Positions 1-6,700 of a DNA stretch of 49,292 nt are shown here, piece after piece. A program made the translations under genes and the position numbers. The notes beneath the pieces are model-generated. The model had not been told where the DNA came from. It saw only the letters and a program-made list of their open reading frames with translations, and ran no database searches. Source of the DNA: Oscillospiraceae bacterium (GTDB taxonomy: Bacteria > Bacillota > Clostridia > Christensenellales > Aristaeellaceae); contig JAISZG010000050.1 of the NCBI GenBank assembly GCA_031269355.1, positions 1 to 49,292 of the forward strand. Reading direction: 5' to 3'. Numbering within the stretch: position 1 is the first letter of the stretch; each line of letters starts with the position of its first letter.

Positions 1-707
1 GGCTTGTCGGGCTTCATACTCATATTGGAGCGCAGATAATGTCGCCCCAGCCATACGTGCAGGCGCTTGAGAAATTGACCGATCTTGCGGTGCTGGCCAT
101 GTTTGTTACGGGCTGCGAAGCGGGCGAGCTGAATCTGGGCGGCGGGTTTCCCATCTGCTGGTCCGAGGAAGACGATCCGCCGCAGGTCGCGCCGCTATTG
201 TACGCGATAGCGCAGAATATGCGCATGATGTGCGAACGCAAGGGTATGAGCGCGCCATGCGTCAGCGTGGAGCCTGGCCGCGCGATTGTAGCGGAGGCGG
301 GTACATTGGTTACGCGCGTGTACGCCGTTAAGCGAACGGAAGGATTTCGCCCGTACGCGGCGCTCGACGTTCGCGCGCCGCGCGCGGTCGATCCGGCATA
401 CGCGAATCGATCGCCAGTATTTCTTCTTGCAAATCGGCCCAATGATCAGGATGAGGAGATATTTGCGCTGGCCGATCGCACCGGCGATCCGGACGGTATA
501 CTTGCGTGGGAGGCGTATCTTCCGGAAGTGCATGCCGGCGATCTTATCGCGCAGCTATCCGCCGGGGCTGTGCCATGGCCGGAACGGGGACCGGGCAGCC
601 CTGCGGTTTTGATAGCGCAGTACGGGCACGCCACCCCTATAGTACAGCGCCCCGACGCGCAATACTTCGCGCGCCTGGACGTCGTTCCGAGCCGCTTGAA
701 CCGTTAA
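1..707 (+). CDS. lysA: Diaminopimelate decarboxylase-like protein, C-terminal part (5' end outside window)
   Basis: LysA makes L-lysine from meso-diaminopimelate with PLP. The frame is open from the first bases of the window, and the conserved HTHIGAQ stretch lies before the first ATG, so the gene begins upstream. The barrel motifs LNLGGGFP and EPGRAIVAEAG fit the fold III PLP decarboxylases. The C-terminal half is odd: where LysA has its active-site CESGD, this protein reads DRTGD, and the GAY tyrosine and following loop are replaced by GAVPW and a deletion. The substrate-binding DGGM...RPALY stretch is also poorly kept. Fold and family are clear; catalytic competence is doubtful. It could be a diverged decarboxylase or a non-catalytic paralogue. 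Confidence 0.75.
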   Translation, partial: LVGLHTHIGAQIMSPQPYVQALEKLTDLAVLAMFVTGCEAGELNLGGGFPICWSEEDDPPQVAPLLYAIAQNMRMMCERKGMSAPCVSVEPGRAIVAEAGTLVTRVYAVKRTEGFRPYAALDVRAPRAVDPAYANRSPVFLLANRPNDQDEEIFALADRTGDPDGILAWEAYLPEVHAGDLIAQLSAGAVPWPERGPGSPAVLIAQYGHATPIVQRPDAQYFARLDVVPSRLNR

Positions 708-710
708 CGA

Positions 711-774
711 AAAATCAGTTGCGACGAAAATCAGTTGCGATTAAAATCAGTTACGACGAAAATCGGTTGCAGGC
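711..774. repeat. Four-copy 16-bp tandem repeat between lysA and the rSAM gene
   Basis: Four successive 16-bp units of the type AAAATCAGTTGCGACG (711, 727, 743, 759), each differing at one to four bases. They fill the spacer right after the lysA stop codon and end at the ribosome binding site of the next gene. The units read through in frame with the next gene, but no function is evident. Confidence 0.8.
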
Positions 775-791
775 TGGAGATATATAATATT

Positions 792-2702
792 TTGAGTAAT
801 GACGGTCAGCGGGCGAACGTATCGGGCGAACCGGCGGATAAGCTTATAGGGCGGCTGCTTGAATCTGTGCAGAAACCGGCGCGCTATATCGGCGGCGAAG
901 TGAATGCGTGCGCGCCGAAAAAAAACGCGGAGGTGCGCGTCGCGTTTTGCTTTCCAGACGTATACGAAGTAGGGATGTCGCACGTTGGGATGAGGATATT
1001 ATATCACCGCGTGCACGAGCTTTCTTACGCGTCTTGCGAAAGGGTGTTCACACCATGGATAGATATGGCGGACGCGATGCGCGGCGCGGGAATTTCACTG
1101 TTCGCGCTGGAAAGCCGGCAGCCCGTTCGTTCGTTTGATATCGTAGCTTTTACAATGCCATACGAAATGTGCTATACAAACGTGCTGGAAATGCTGGATT
1201 TGGCTGGTATTCCGATTCGCTCATCCGATAGAACATCTGATGATCCCATCGTTATCGCCGGCGGAGTGTGCGCGTTCAGCCCCGAGCCTATGCATGCGTT
1301 CATCGACGCGTTCTTCATTGGCGACGGGGAGGACGGTATCGTTGATATAATGGAAGCCGTACGCGGCGCGAAGTCGGCTGGCTCGCCGCGAGCGGATATA
1401 ATTCGCGCGCTTGGCGATATCCCGGGCGTGTATGTGCCCGCTTATGTCAGCGTGGAATATAATTCCGACGGCTCGATAGCGCGGCATATGAGCGGCGGCG
1501 GATCGCCCGCGCGAATAAAGAGGCGATTGGTCGCCGACCTTGACGCTGCGTATTTCCCGGATAAACAAGTTGTGCCGTATCTTGAAATAGTGCATGACCG
1601 CGTTACGCTTGAGCTGTTTCGCGGTTGTACGCGCGGGTGCCGGTTTTGCCAGGCGGGGATTCTATATCGTCCGGTGCGCGAGCGTTCCGTGCGCACATTG
1701 GTTGATCAGGCGGCGCGGCTTATCGAATCGACAGGCTATGAGGAGCTGTCGCTTTCCTCCCTTTCCACAGGGGATTACTCGGATTTGGAAGGATTGGGAT
1801 GCGCGCTAAGGGAGACATTCCCGGACGGACGCGTCTCCTATTCGCTGCCCTCGCTTCGTTTGGACAGCGAGCTTGGCGATTCGCTTGAGCGGGACGCGCG
1901 CAAGAACAGCGTTACTTTCGCGCCTGAAGCCGGTACGCAGCGGCTTCGCGATGCTATTAATAAGGGTGTGACGCACGAGAACGCGCTGCGCGCGATTCGA
2001 GATTCGGTAGAGCGGGGCGTCGGTTCGGTTAAACTTTATTGTATGATAGGACTTCCAACTGAAACTGCGGAGGATATCGAGGGAATCGCACGCCTTGTCG
2101 CAGGCTTAAACGACGAGGCGCGTCGCGTTGCGCGCGCGCTTGGCGCGGGCAAGAAGCCGCCTAAGTTATCGATAAGCGTCGCGCCGTTCGTACCAAAGCC
2201 GTTCACGCCCTTTCAATGGGCGCGGCAGGATTCGATAGAGGAGACAGAGCATAAAATCGCGACTTTGCGCAGGATGATCCCGCCAAAAGCGGCGTCGCTC
2301 CATTGGCATGATCCGCATCTGTCGCGGCTGGAAGCGTGTTTCGCGCGCGGCGATAGAAATATGGCGGATGTGCTCGAACGCGCGTGGCGGCTTGGATGCA
2401 GGTTCGACGGCTGGACCGAGCAGTTCAAATACGGCGTTTGGATGAAGGCGTTTGAGCAGGCGGGAATCGACCCGTCGCAATACGCAAACCGAGAGCGCTC
2501 CGCCGACGAGCAATTGCCGTGGGATTTTATCGATATAGGAATATCAAAAGAATATTTATTAAACGAGAAGCTTCGCGCGGATATTGGGGAGACAACTCCC
2601 GATTGCAGGGGGGGATGCCGAGGATGCGGCTTGCAGGCGCAGTGTGCAGTACGAAGCGCCGCTTCGTTCGGGGCGGCGGGGCAGAACCCCGCGTCGATAT
2701 AG
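792..2702 (+). CDS. TIGR03960-family radical SAM protein
   Basis: Radical SAM enzyme of unknown reaction, family TIGR03960, normally encoded beside or fused to a DUF2344 protein. The N-terminal third looks like a cobalamin-binding-type domain (VAFCFPDVYEVGMSHVG, about residues 52-68). The 4Fe-4S motif CTRGCRFC is near residue 279, with downstream FAPEAGTQRLR and IGLPTE strands of the SAM barrel. The C-terminal CRGGCRGCG is a second cysteine cluster usual in this family. I chose the TTG at 792 because TGGAGA lies 11 bases before it; a TTG at 735 falls inside the tandem repeat. The last residues (ASFGAAGQNPASI) are encoded by a dispersed 57-bp element and are probably not native. Confidence 0.85.
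   Translation: MSNDGQRANVSGEPADKLIGRLLESVQKPARYIGGEVNACAPKKNAEVRVAFCFPDVYEVGMSHVGMRILYHRVHELSYASCERVFTPWIDMADAMRGAGISLFALESRQPVRSFDIVAFTMPYEMCYTNVLEMLDLAGIPIRSSDRTSDDPIVIAGGVCAFSPEPMHAFIDAFFIGDGEDGIVDIMEAVRGAKSAGSPRADIIRALGDIPGVYVPAYVSVEYNSDGSIARHMSGGGSPARIKRRLVADLDAAYFPDKQVVPYLEIVHDRVTLELFRGCTRGCRFCQAGILYRPVRERSVRTLVDQAARLIESTGYEELSLSSLSTGDYSDLEGLGCALRETFPDGRVSYSLPSLRLDSELGDSLERDARKNSVTFAPEAGTQRLRDAINKGVTHENALRAIRDSVERGVGSVKLYCMIGLPTETAEDIEGIARLVAGLNDEARRVARALGAGKKPPKLSISVAPFVPKPFTPFQWARQDSIEETEHKIATLRRMIPPKAASLHWHDPHLSRLEACFARGDRNMADVLERAWRLGCRFDGWTEQFKYGVWMKAFEQAGIDPSQYANRERSADEQLPWDFIDIGISKEYLLNEKLRADIGETTPDCRGGCRGCGLQAQCAVRSAASFGAAGQNPASI
2642..2697 (+). repeat. Dispersed 57-bp two-hairpin element, degenerate copy A
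   Basis: The 3' half (CGTTCGGGGCGG, then CGGGGCAGAACCCCGCG) is almost identical to the copies in miaB; the 5' half is degenerate. It lies on the end of the radical SAM gene and the start of the DUF2344 gene. Confidence 0.75.
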
Positions 2703-3417
2703 GGGGTGTGTTCTCGTTCGAGCGATCATTCAATTTGAGAAAAGCGAACCGCTGCGGTTTATAGGGCATTTGGATTTGCTTCGCGCGACGCAGCGCGCTT
2801 TGCGGCGAAGCGGTTTGCCCGTAGCGTATTCGCAGGGATTCAACCCGCACATGCTTGTTTCGTTCGCGTCGCCGCTTCCTGTAGGGCAGGCGGGGAGCGC
2901 GGAATTGGCGGATGTTACGCTGCGAGCGGAATGTTCGGAGCAGGAATGTTTGGCTGCACTAAAGCGCGCGCTGCCGCCGGGGCTGCCCGCCGCGCGCGTT
3001 AGGCTGGTTGATGATAATCATCCAAAGCTTATGGCTATGCTGCGTACCGCGTCATATTTGATTGGGTTCGATTCCGAACTCGACGCGCGGCCTATACTCG
3101 ACGCGGCGCCTTCCTTTATGAAGCGCGAGTCGATTAAGGCCGTTCGCGTTACGAAAAGCGGTGAAACGCCTTGCGACATAAAGCCGATGCTTCATGAACT
3201 GGCCGCGTTTCCGGCGCTAAACGCGCTTCGCGCGCGCGTGTCGTTTACACAGGCGCAAACGCTTAAGCCGGATCTTTTAATCCGCGCGCTAATGGAATTT
3301 TCAAAAGCGGGTGTGGGGCAGAGCCCCGCGCTATCTGAAACGCCGCGCTACGGAGTAATTCGTACGGGGTTATTCGGAGAACGATTTGGTCAGCCGATTC
3401 CGCTGATAGATTGCTGA
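2644..3417 (+). CDS. DUF2344 (TIGR03936) protein
   Basis: Family of unknown function that accompanies TIGR03960 radical SAM proteins, often as one fused chain, next to rng. The recognisable domain begins with AIIQFEKSEPLRFIGHLDLL and continues VAYSQGFNPHMLVSFASPLPVG. The start is uncertain. No ATG, GTG or TTG lies in frame between 2647 and the domain, so I use GTG 2644, which has GCAGG six bases upstream; TTG 2584 is the alternative. Both overlap the upstream gene in another frame, and GTG 2644 lies inside a dispersed element, so the native start or fusion point may have been destroyed. A second, short element copy is read as AGVGQSPALSE near the C terminus. Confidence 0.75.
   Translation: MQYEAPLRSGRRGRTPRRYRGCVLVRAIIQFEKSEPLRFIGHLDLLRATQRALRRSGLPVAYSQGFNPHMLVSFASPLPVGQAGSAELADVTLRAECSEQECLAALKRALPPGLPAARVRLVDDNHPKLMAMLRTASYLIGFDSELDARPILDAAPSFMKRESIKAVRVTKSGETPCDIKPMLHELAAFPALNALRARVSFTQAQTLKPDLLIRALMEFSKAGVGQSPALSETPRYGVIRTGLFGERFGQPIPLIDC
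3307..3332 (+). repeat. Dispersed element, truncated copy B (inside the DUF2344 gene)
   Basis: 26 bp joining the first bases of the element (GCGGGTGTGGGG) to its last hairpin (CAGAGCCCCGCGCT), as if the middle had been deleted by recombination between the two similar hairpins. It is in frame within the DUF2344 coding sequence, just before the conserved YGVIRTGLF stretch. Confidence 0.75.
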
Positions 3418-3427
3418 GGGCGAAAGT

Positions 3428-4672
3428 ATGGAGCGAACGGTTTTGCTGTCAGCGCAGCCGGGACAGGCCAGGCTCGCCGTGCTGGAGGATGGACGCCTAG
3501 CGGAGTATTCCGTCCTTCGCGATAGTAAACGGAGGTTGTCCGGAAATATTTATGTAGGGCGGGTGCGCAATATCGCGCCGAGCCTTAACGCCGCGTTTGT
3601 TGATATCGGCCTTAAGCATAACGCGCTGCTTCCCATCGTCGAGCCGTCCGACGGCGATCGTGAAGACGCCGCCGCGCCGCGAAATCCAAGGCCGGGCGAC
3701 GCGCTGCTGATCCAAGTGGTTCGCGAGCCGGATGGAAACAAAGGGCCGCGCGCTACGATGAGAGTGTCCGTGCCGGGAAGGCTTATCGCGCTTACGCCTA
3801 CATCGCGAAGCGTCGGGCTATCGCGCAAGATAATCGATCCCGAACGGAGGGCGGAATTGCGCGCGCTGGCCGAACGATGCAAGCCGCAGTCGGTCGGCTG
3901 GATATTCCGCACCGCCGCCGCAGACGCCGCAGACGAGGAAATTCTTCAGGATGCGCAAGATACGGAAGCTGCCTGGCGAGATATTGAGCGCCGCGCGATA
4001 ACCGCCAAACCTCCCGCGCTATTGCTCGCCAACGACGACTTGACCCAGCGCGTGGCGCGCGATCTGGCGGACGAGCGGCTTATCGTTTGCCATGTGGACG
4101 ATCCGGAACTGTATGAGAAACAGAGAGACGCGTTTCGCAGGTATGCGCCCGGTTTTTTGGAGCGGGTGAAGGAGTACTCGGGCGACGCTGCGCTATTTGA
4201 TAAATTCAATATAAAGCGCGCTGCGGAGGGAATATTGGATCGTCGGGTAAACCTTCCAGGCGGCGGTTTTCTTTTATTTGAACCGGGCGAAACGTTAACC
4301 GCGATAGACGTTAATTCGGGAACGGATACTCGCGGCGGCGGCGAGCGCGCCAGCATATTGAGGATCAATAAGGAAGCGGCGGCGGAAATCGCGCGGCAAA
4401 TACGGCTTCGCGATTTAGGCGGCGTAATATTGATAGATTTTATCGATATGGATTGCGGCGAAGATAGCACTATTGTTCGCGGTGTGTTCGAGGAAGCCGC
4501 TCGCGCGGATCGCGGCAAGGTTCGAGTGTATGGATTTACGCGCCGAGGTCTGCTTGAGTTAACGCGCAAAAAGGTGGACGCGCCGCTCCATACGGTGCTG
4601 ATGGAACCGTGCCCCCGATGCAAAGGCATGGGATTTGTTGAGAACGCGGAAACAGTTGCGTATAAAGAATAA
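3428..4672 (+). CDS. rng: Ribonuclease E/G family endoribonuclease
   Basis: Single-strand RNA endonuclease for rRNA maturation and RNA turnover in the cytoplasm. At 414 residues it has RNase G size, without the long degradosome scaffold of RNase E. The N-terminal S1 domain is visible (GNIYVGRVRNIAPSLNAAFV, from about residue 39). The two metal-binding aspartates are in AIDVNSG (about 293) and LIDFIDMD (about 337). The Zn-link CPRCKGMG is near 396. ATG 3428 is preceded by GAGGGCGAAAGT, ten bases after the DUF2344 stop. The rSAM–DUF2344–rng order is a conserved Clostridial arrangement. Confidence 0.93.
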   Translation: MERTVLLSAQPGQARLAVLEDGRLAEYSVLRDSKRRLSGNIYVGRVRNIAPSLNAAFVDIGLKHNALLPIVEPSDGDREDAAAPRNPRPGDALLIQVVREPDGNKGPRATMRVSVPGRLIALTPTSRSVGLSRKIIDPERRAELRALAERCKPQSVGWIFRTAAADAADEEILQDAQDTEAAWRDIERRAITAKPPALLLANDDLTQRVARDLADERLIVCHVDDPELYEKQRDAFRRYAPGFLERVKEYSGDAALFDKFNIKRAAEGILDRRVNLPGGGFLLFEPGETLTAIDVNSGTDTRGGGERASILRINKEAAAEIARQIRLRDLGGVILIDFIDMDCGEDSTIVRGVFEEAARADRGKVRVYGFTRRGLLELTRKKVDAPLHTVLMEPCPRCKGMGFVENAETVAYKE

Positions 4673-4713
4673 TATAAAAATATATAAATATATTTTGATC
4701 GGTAGGGAAACGA

Positions 4714-6255
4714 ATGAGAATAGACGCGGCATCTGGGAGATCATCGGAAGTTTCTGCAGAAGAATATGCGCGCCAGCGACTTTTCGCAGATTCGGTGCGC
4801 GATCTCGCAAACAAGCCGCGCAGCTACTGCGTTGTTACATACGGCTGCCAGATGAACGCGCACGACGGGGAAAAACTCGCCGGGCTGCTGCGCTCTATGG
4901 ATATGGTAGAAGCGGATCGCGACACGGCGGATGTCGTTATATTTAATACCTGCTGCGTACGTGAAAACGCAGAGCGGCGCGCGCTGGGGAATATCAAATG
5001 GGCGGCGCATCGAAGGGCGGAACATACTGGTTTTCTACTTGGCGTATGCGGTTGTATGGCTCAGGAAGCGGGCGGGTCTTTTGAGGCTGCGAATATGTTT
5101 CCGGAAGCGGATTTCGTGTTTGGAACGCATAATCTGCACTGCCTTCCGGAATATATGCTGCGCGCGCTGACTGAACCCGGGCGCGTATCTGAGGTATGGG
5201 ATGGCGCGGAGGCATGCATAGCGGAGGAAGTGCCGGTCCGCCGGAACTCGCGGCACAGAGCGTTCGTCAATATAATGTTCGGATGTAATAATTATTGTTC
5301 ATATTGTATCGTTCCGTATGTGCGCGGGCGGGAACGTTCGCGCGCGCCTGAAGCGATACTCGCGGAATCCGAAGCGCTTCTGAAGGACGGGGTTCAGGAG
5401 ATTATGCTGCTCGGACAAAACGTTAATTCATACGGGCACGATCTTTCAAGCGGGTGTGGGGCGCAGCTTCACCTCGTTCGGGGCGGCGGGGCAGAGCCCC
5501 GCGCTAGCGGGTGTGGGGCGCAGCCCCACCTCGTTCGGGGCGGCGGGGCAGAGCCCCGCGCTAATGGAGAGACGTTCGCGCGGCTGCTTCAAAAATTAGA
5601 CGCGCTGGGCGTGCCGCGAATCCGATTTATGACGTCGCATCCAAAGGATATGTCCGATGATTTGATCGCCGCGATGGCTTTAGGACGCGGCATATGCAAG
5701 CATATACATTTGCCCGTGCAGTCCGGAAGCGACGCGATATTGCGAGCGATGAACCGCGGATACGGCGGCGCGCAGTATCTTGAAAGAGTGCGCGCGCTTC
5801 GCTCCGCGATACCGGGCGTTGGAATAACAAGCGACATTATCGTCGGCTTTCCTGGCGAAACGGATAGCGATTTTGAGGACACGCTCGCGCTAGCCGAGGA
5901 AGCGCGCTTCGACGCGGCGTACACATTTATTTATTCGCCTCGTAAAGGCACGCGCGCCGCGCAGCTGCCGGGACGCGTTGATCCGGACATAAGCGCCGCG
6001 CGCATTCAAAAACTGATAGAAACGCAGGAGAGGCAAACTCGCCGCGCGCTTGAATCGCTGGTGGGAACACGGCAAACCGTATTGGCGGACGAAATATCCC
6101 GCCGCGATAAAACGCAGGTGTCCGGAAAGTGCGATCGCGCGATCAGCGTCAGCTTACCGGGAGACGCGCAATATATCGGCAAGTTTATTGATGTAGTAAT
6201 AACTTCAATCGGACACAATACGCTGCGCGGCGAAGCGATCGATCGTAATGAATAA
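4714..6255 (+). CDS. miaB: tRNA-2-methylthio-N6-isopentenyladenosine(37) synthase MiaB, with repeat-encoded insertion
   Basis: MiaB adds the 2-methylthio group to i6A37 of tRNAs using two 4Fe-4S clusters. The UPF0004 domain cysteines are in YGCQMN (about 44), NTCCVRE and VCGCMAQ. The radical SAM motif is GCNNYCSYC (about 190), and a TRAM domain occupies about residues 445-510. At 513 residues it is longer than usual. The extra length is two tandem copies of a 19-residue unit, SGCGAQ(L/P)HLVRGGGAEPRA, at residues about 246-284. They are encoded by two 57-bp elements placed after the conserved LLGQNVNSYG, a loop that varies in the family. The start has AGGGAAACGA before it. miaA, which makes its substrate, lies 5 kb downstream. 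Confidence 0.95.
   Translation: MRIDAASGRSSEVSAEEYARQRLFADSVRDLANKPRSYCVVTYGCQMNAHDGEKLAGLLRSMDMVEADRDTADVVIFNTCCVRENAERRALGNIKWAAHRRAEHTGFLLGVCGCMAQEAGGSFEAANMFPEADFVFGTHNLHCLPEYMLRALTEPGRVSEVWDGAEACIAEEVPVRRNSRHRAFVNIMFGCNNYCSYCIVPYVRGRERSRAPEAILAESEALLKDGVQEIMLLGQNVNSYGHDLSSGCGAQLHLVRGGGAEPRASGCGAQPHLVRGGGAEPRANGETFARLLQKLDALGVPRIRFMTSHPKDMSDDLIAAMALGRGICKHIHLPVQSGSDAILRAMNRGYGGAQYLERVRALRSAIPGVGITSDIIVGFPGETDSDFEDTLALAEEARFDAAYTFIYSPRKGTRAAQLPGRVDPDISAARIQKLIETQERQTRRALESLVGTRQTVLADEISRRDKTQVSGKCDRAISVSLPGDAQYIGKFIDVVITSIGHNTLRGEAIDRNE
5450..5506 (+). repeat. Dispersed 57-bp two-hairpin element, copy C1 (inside miaB)
   Basis: First of two head-to-tail 57-bp copies. The 3' hairpin is perfect (GCGGGGC-AGA-GCCCCGC). 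The 5' hairpin has two changes (CTTCAC instead of CCCCAC). The length equals 19 codons, so the reading frame of miaB is preserved. Confidence 0.95.
5507..5563 (+). repeat. Dispersed 57-bp two-hairpin element, copy C2 (inside miaB)
   Basis: Second tandem copy, and the clearest example of the element: 5' hairpin GTGGGGC-GCA-GCCCCAC, linker CTCGTTCGGGGCG, and 3' hairpin GCGGGGC-AGA-GCCCCGC. It differs from C1 at only two bases, which points to a recent duplication. Confidence 0.95.
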
Positions 6256-6282
6256 ATCAAAATAAAACGGAGGTATTGCCGG

Positions 6283-6696
6283 ATGGATCAGACAAACGAA
6301 AATTATGTATTCATAAAGACTCATGAGTTAGGCGAGGCTATCACGTCCTCGTCCATATATACCGCGATGAGAGAAACGGAAGCGCGCGTTCGGGAGAACG
6401 CGGAAGCATCGGAAGCGCTGGCGAGATACGCGGCGCATAAGGCAGCGCTGGAATCGCTGTTCCGCGCTGACGATCCGGATCCAGACGCTATAAGGCTACA
6501 TACGGAATCTATGCAATCAATGCAAAGCGAGCTTAACGATATGCCGATTGTCGCGGAGATGAACGAGGCGCGGAGGGAGTTTTCGAAATTGATCCGGCAG
6601 GTCAATCAGGTGCTTGGGTTTATCGTGTCGGGAGAAACTGATATAACTTCCTGCGGCGGTTCGTGCGAAGGCTGCGCGGGCTGTGGAGCGCGGTAA
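6283..6696 (+). CDS. ylbF: YlbF/YmcA family (RicF-like) protein with cysteine-rich tail
   Basis: Small helical protein of the YlbF family. In Bacillus, YlbF, YmcA and YaaT (RicF/A/T) form a complex carrying Fe-S clusters that tunes RNase Y processing, competence, biofilm formation and sporulation. The family pattern is seen as a charged helical body of about 110 residues followed by a tail CGGSCEGCAGCGA with five cysteines, suitable for metal or Fe-S binding. The start ATG has CGGAGG ten bases upstream. It lies between miaB and mutS, its usual Clostridial place. Family assignment is good; the role here is inferred. Confidence 0.85.
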   Translation: MDQTNENYVFIKTHELGEAITSSSIYTAMRETEARVRENAEASEALARYAAHKAALESLFRADDPDPDAIRLHTESMQSMQSELNDMPIVAEMNEARREFSKLIRQVNQVLGFIVSGETDITSCGGSCEGCAGCGAR

Positions 6697-6700
6697 TGGT

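Noticed and set aside
735-791. TTG 735 as start of the radical SAM gene
   Set aside because: It is inside the tandem repeat, lacks a ribosome site, and would add 19 residues not seen in the family; TTG 792 follows TGGAGA.
3946-4629. Reverse-strand open frame of 227 codons inside rng
   Set aside because: Opposite to the catalytic core of RNase G, Ser/Arg-rich, no start signal.
5450-5563. CRISPR array
   Set aside because: The two units touch without spacers and are read as protein; no cas gene is present in the window.
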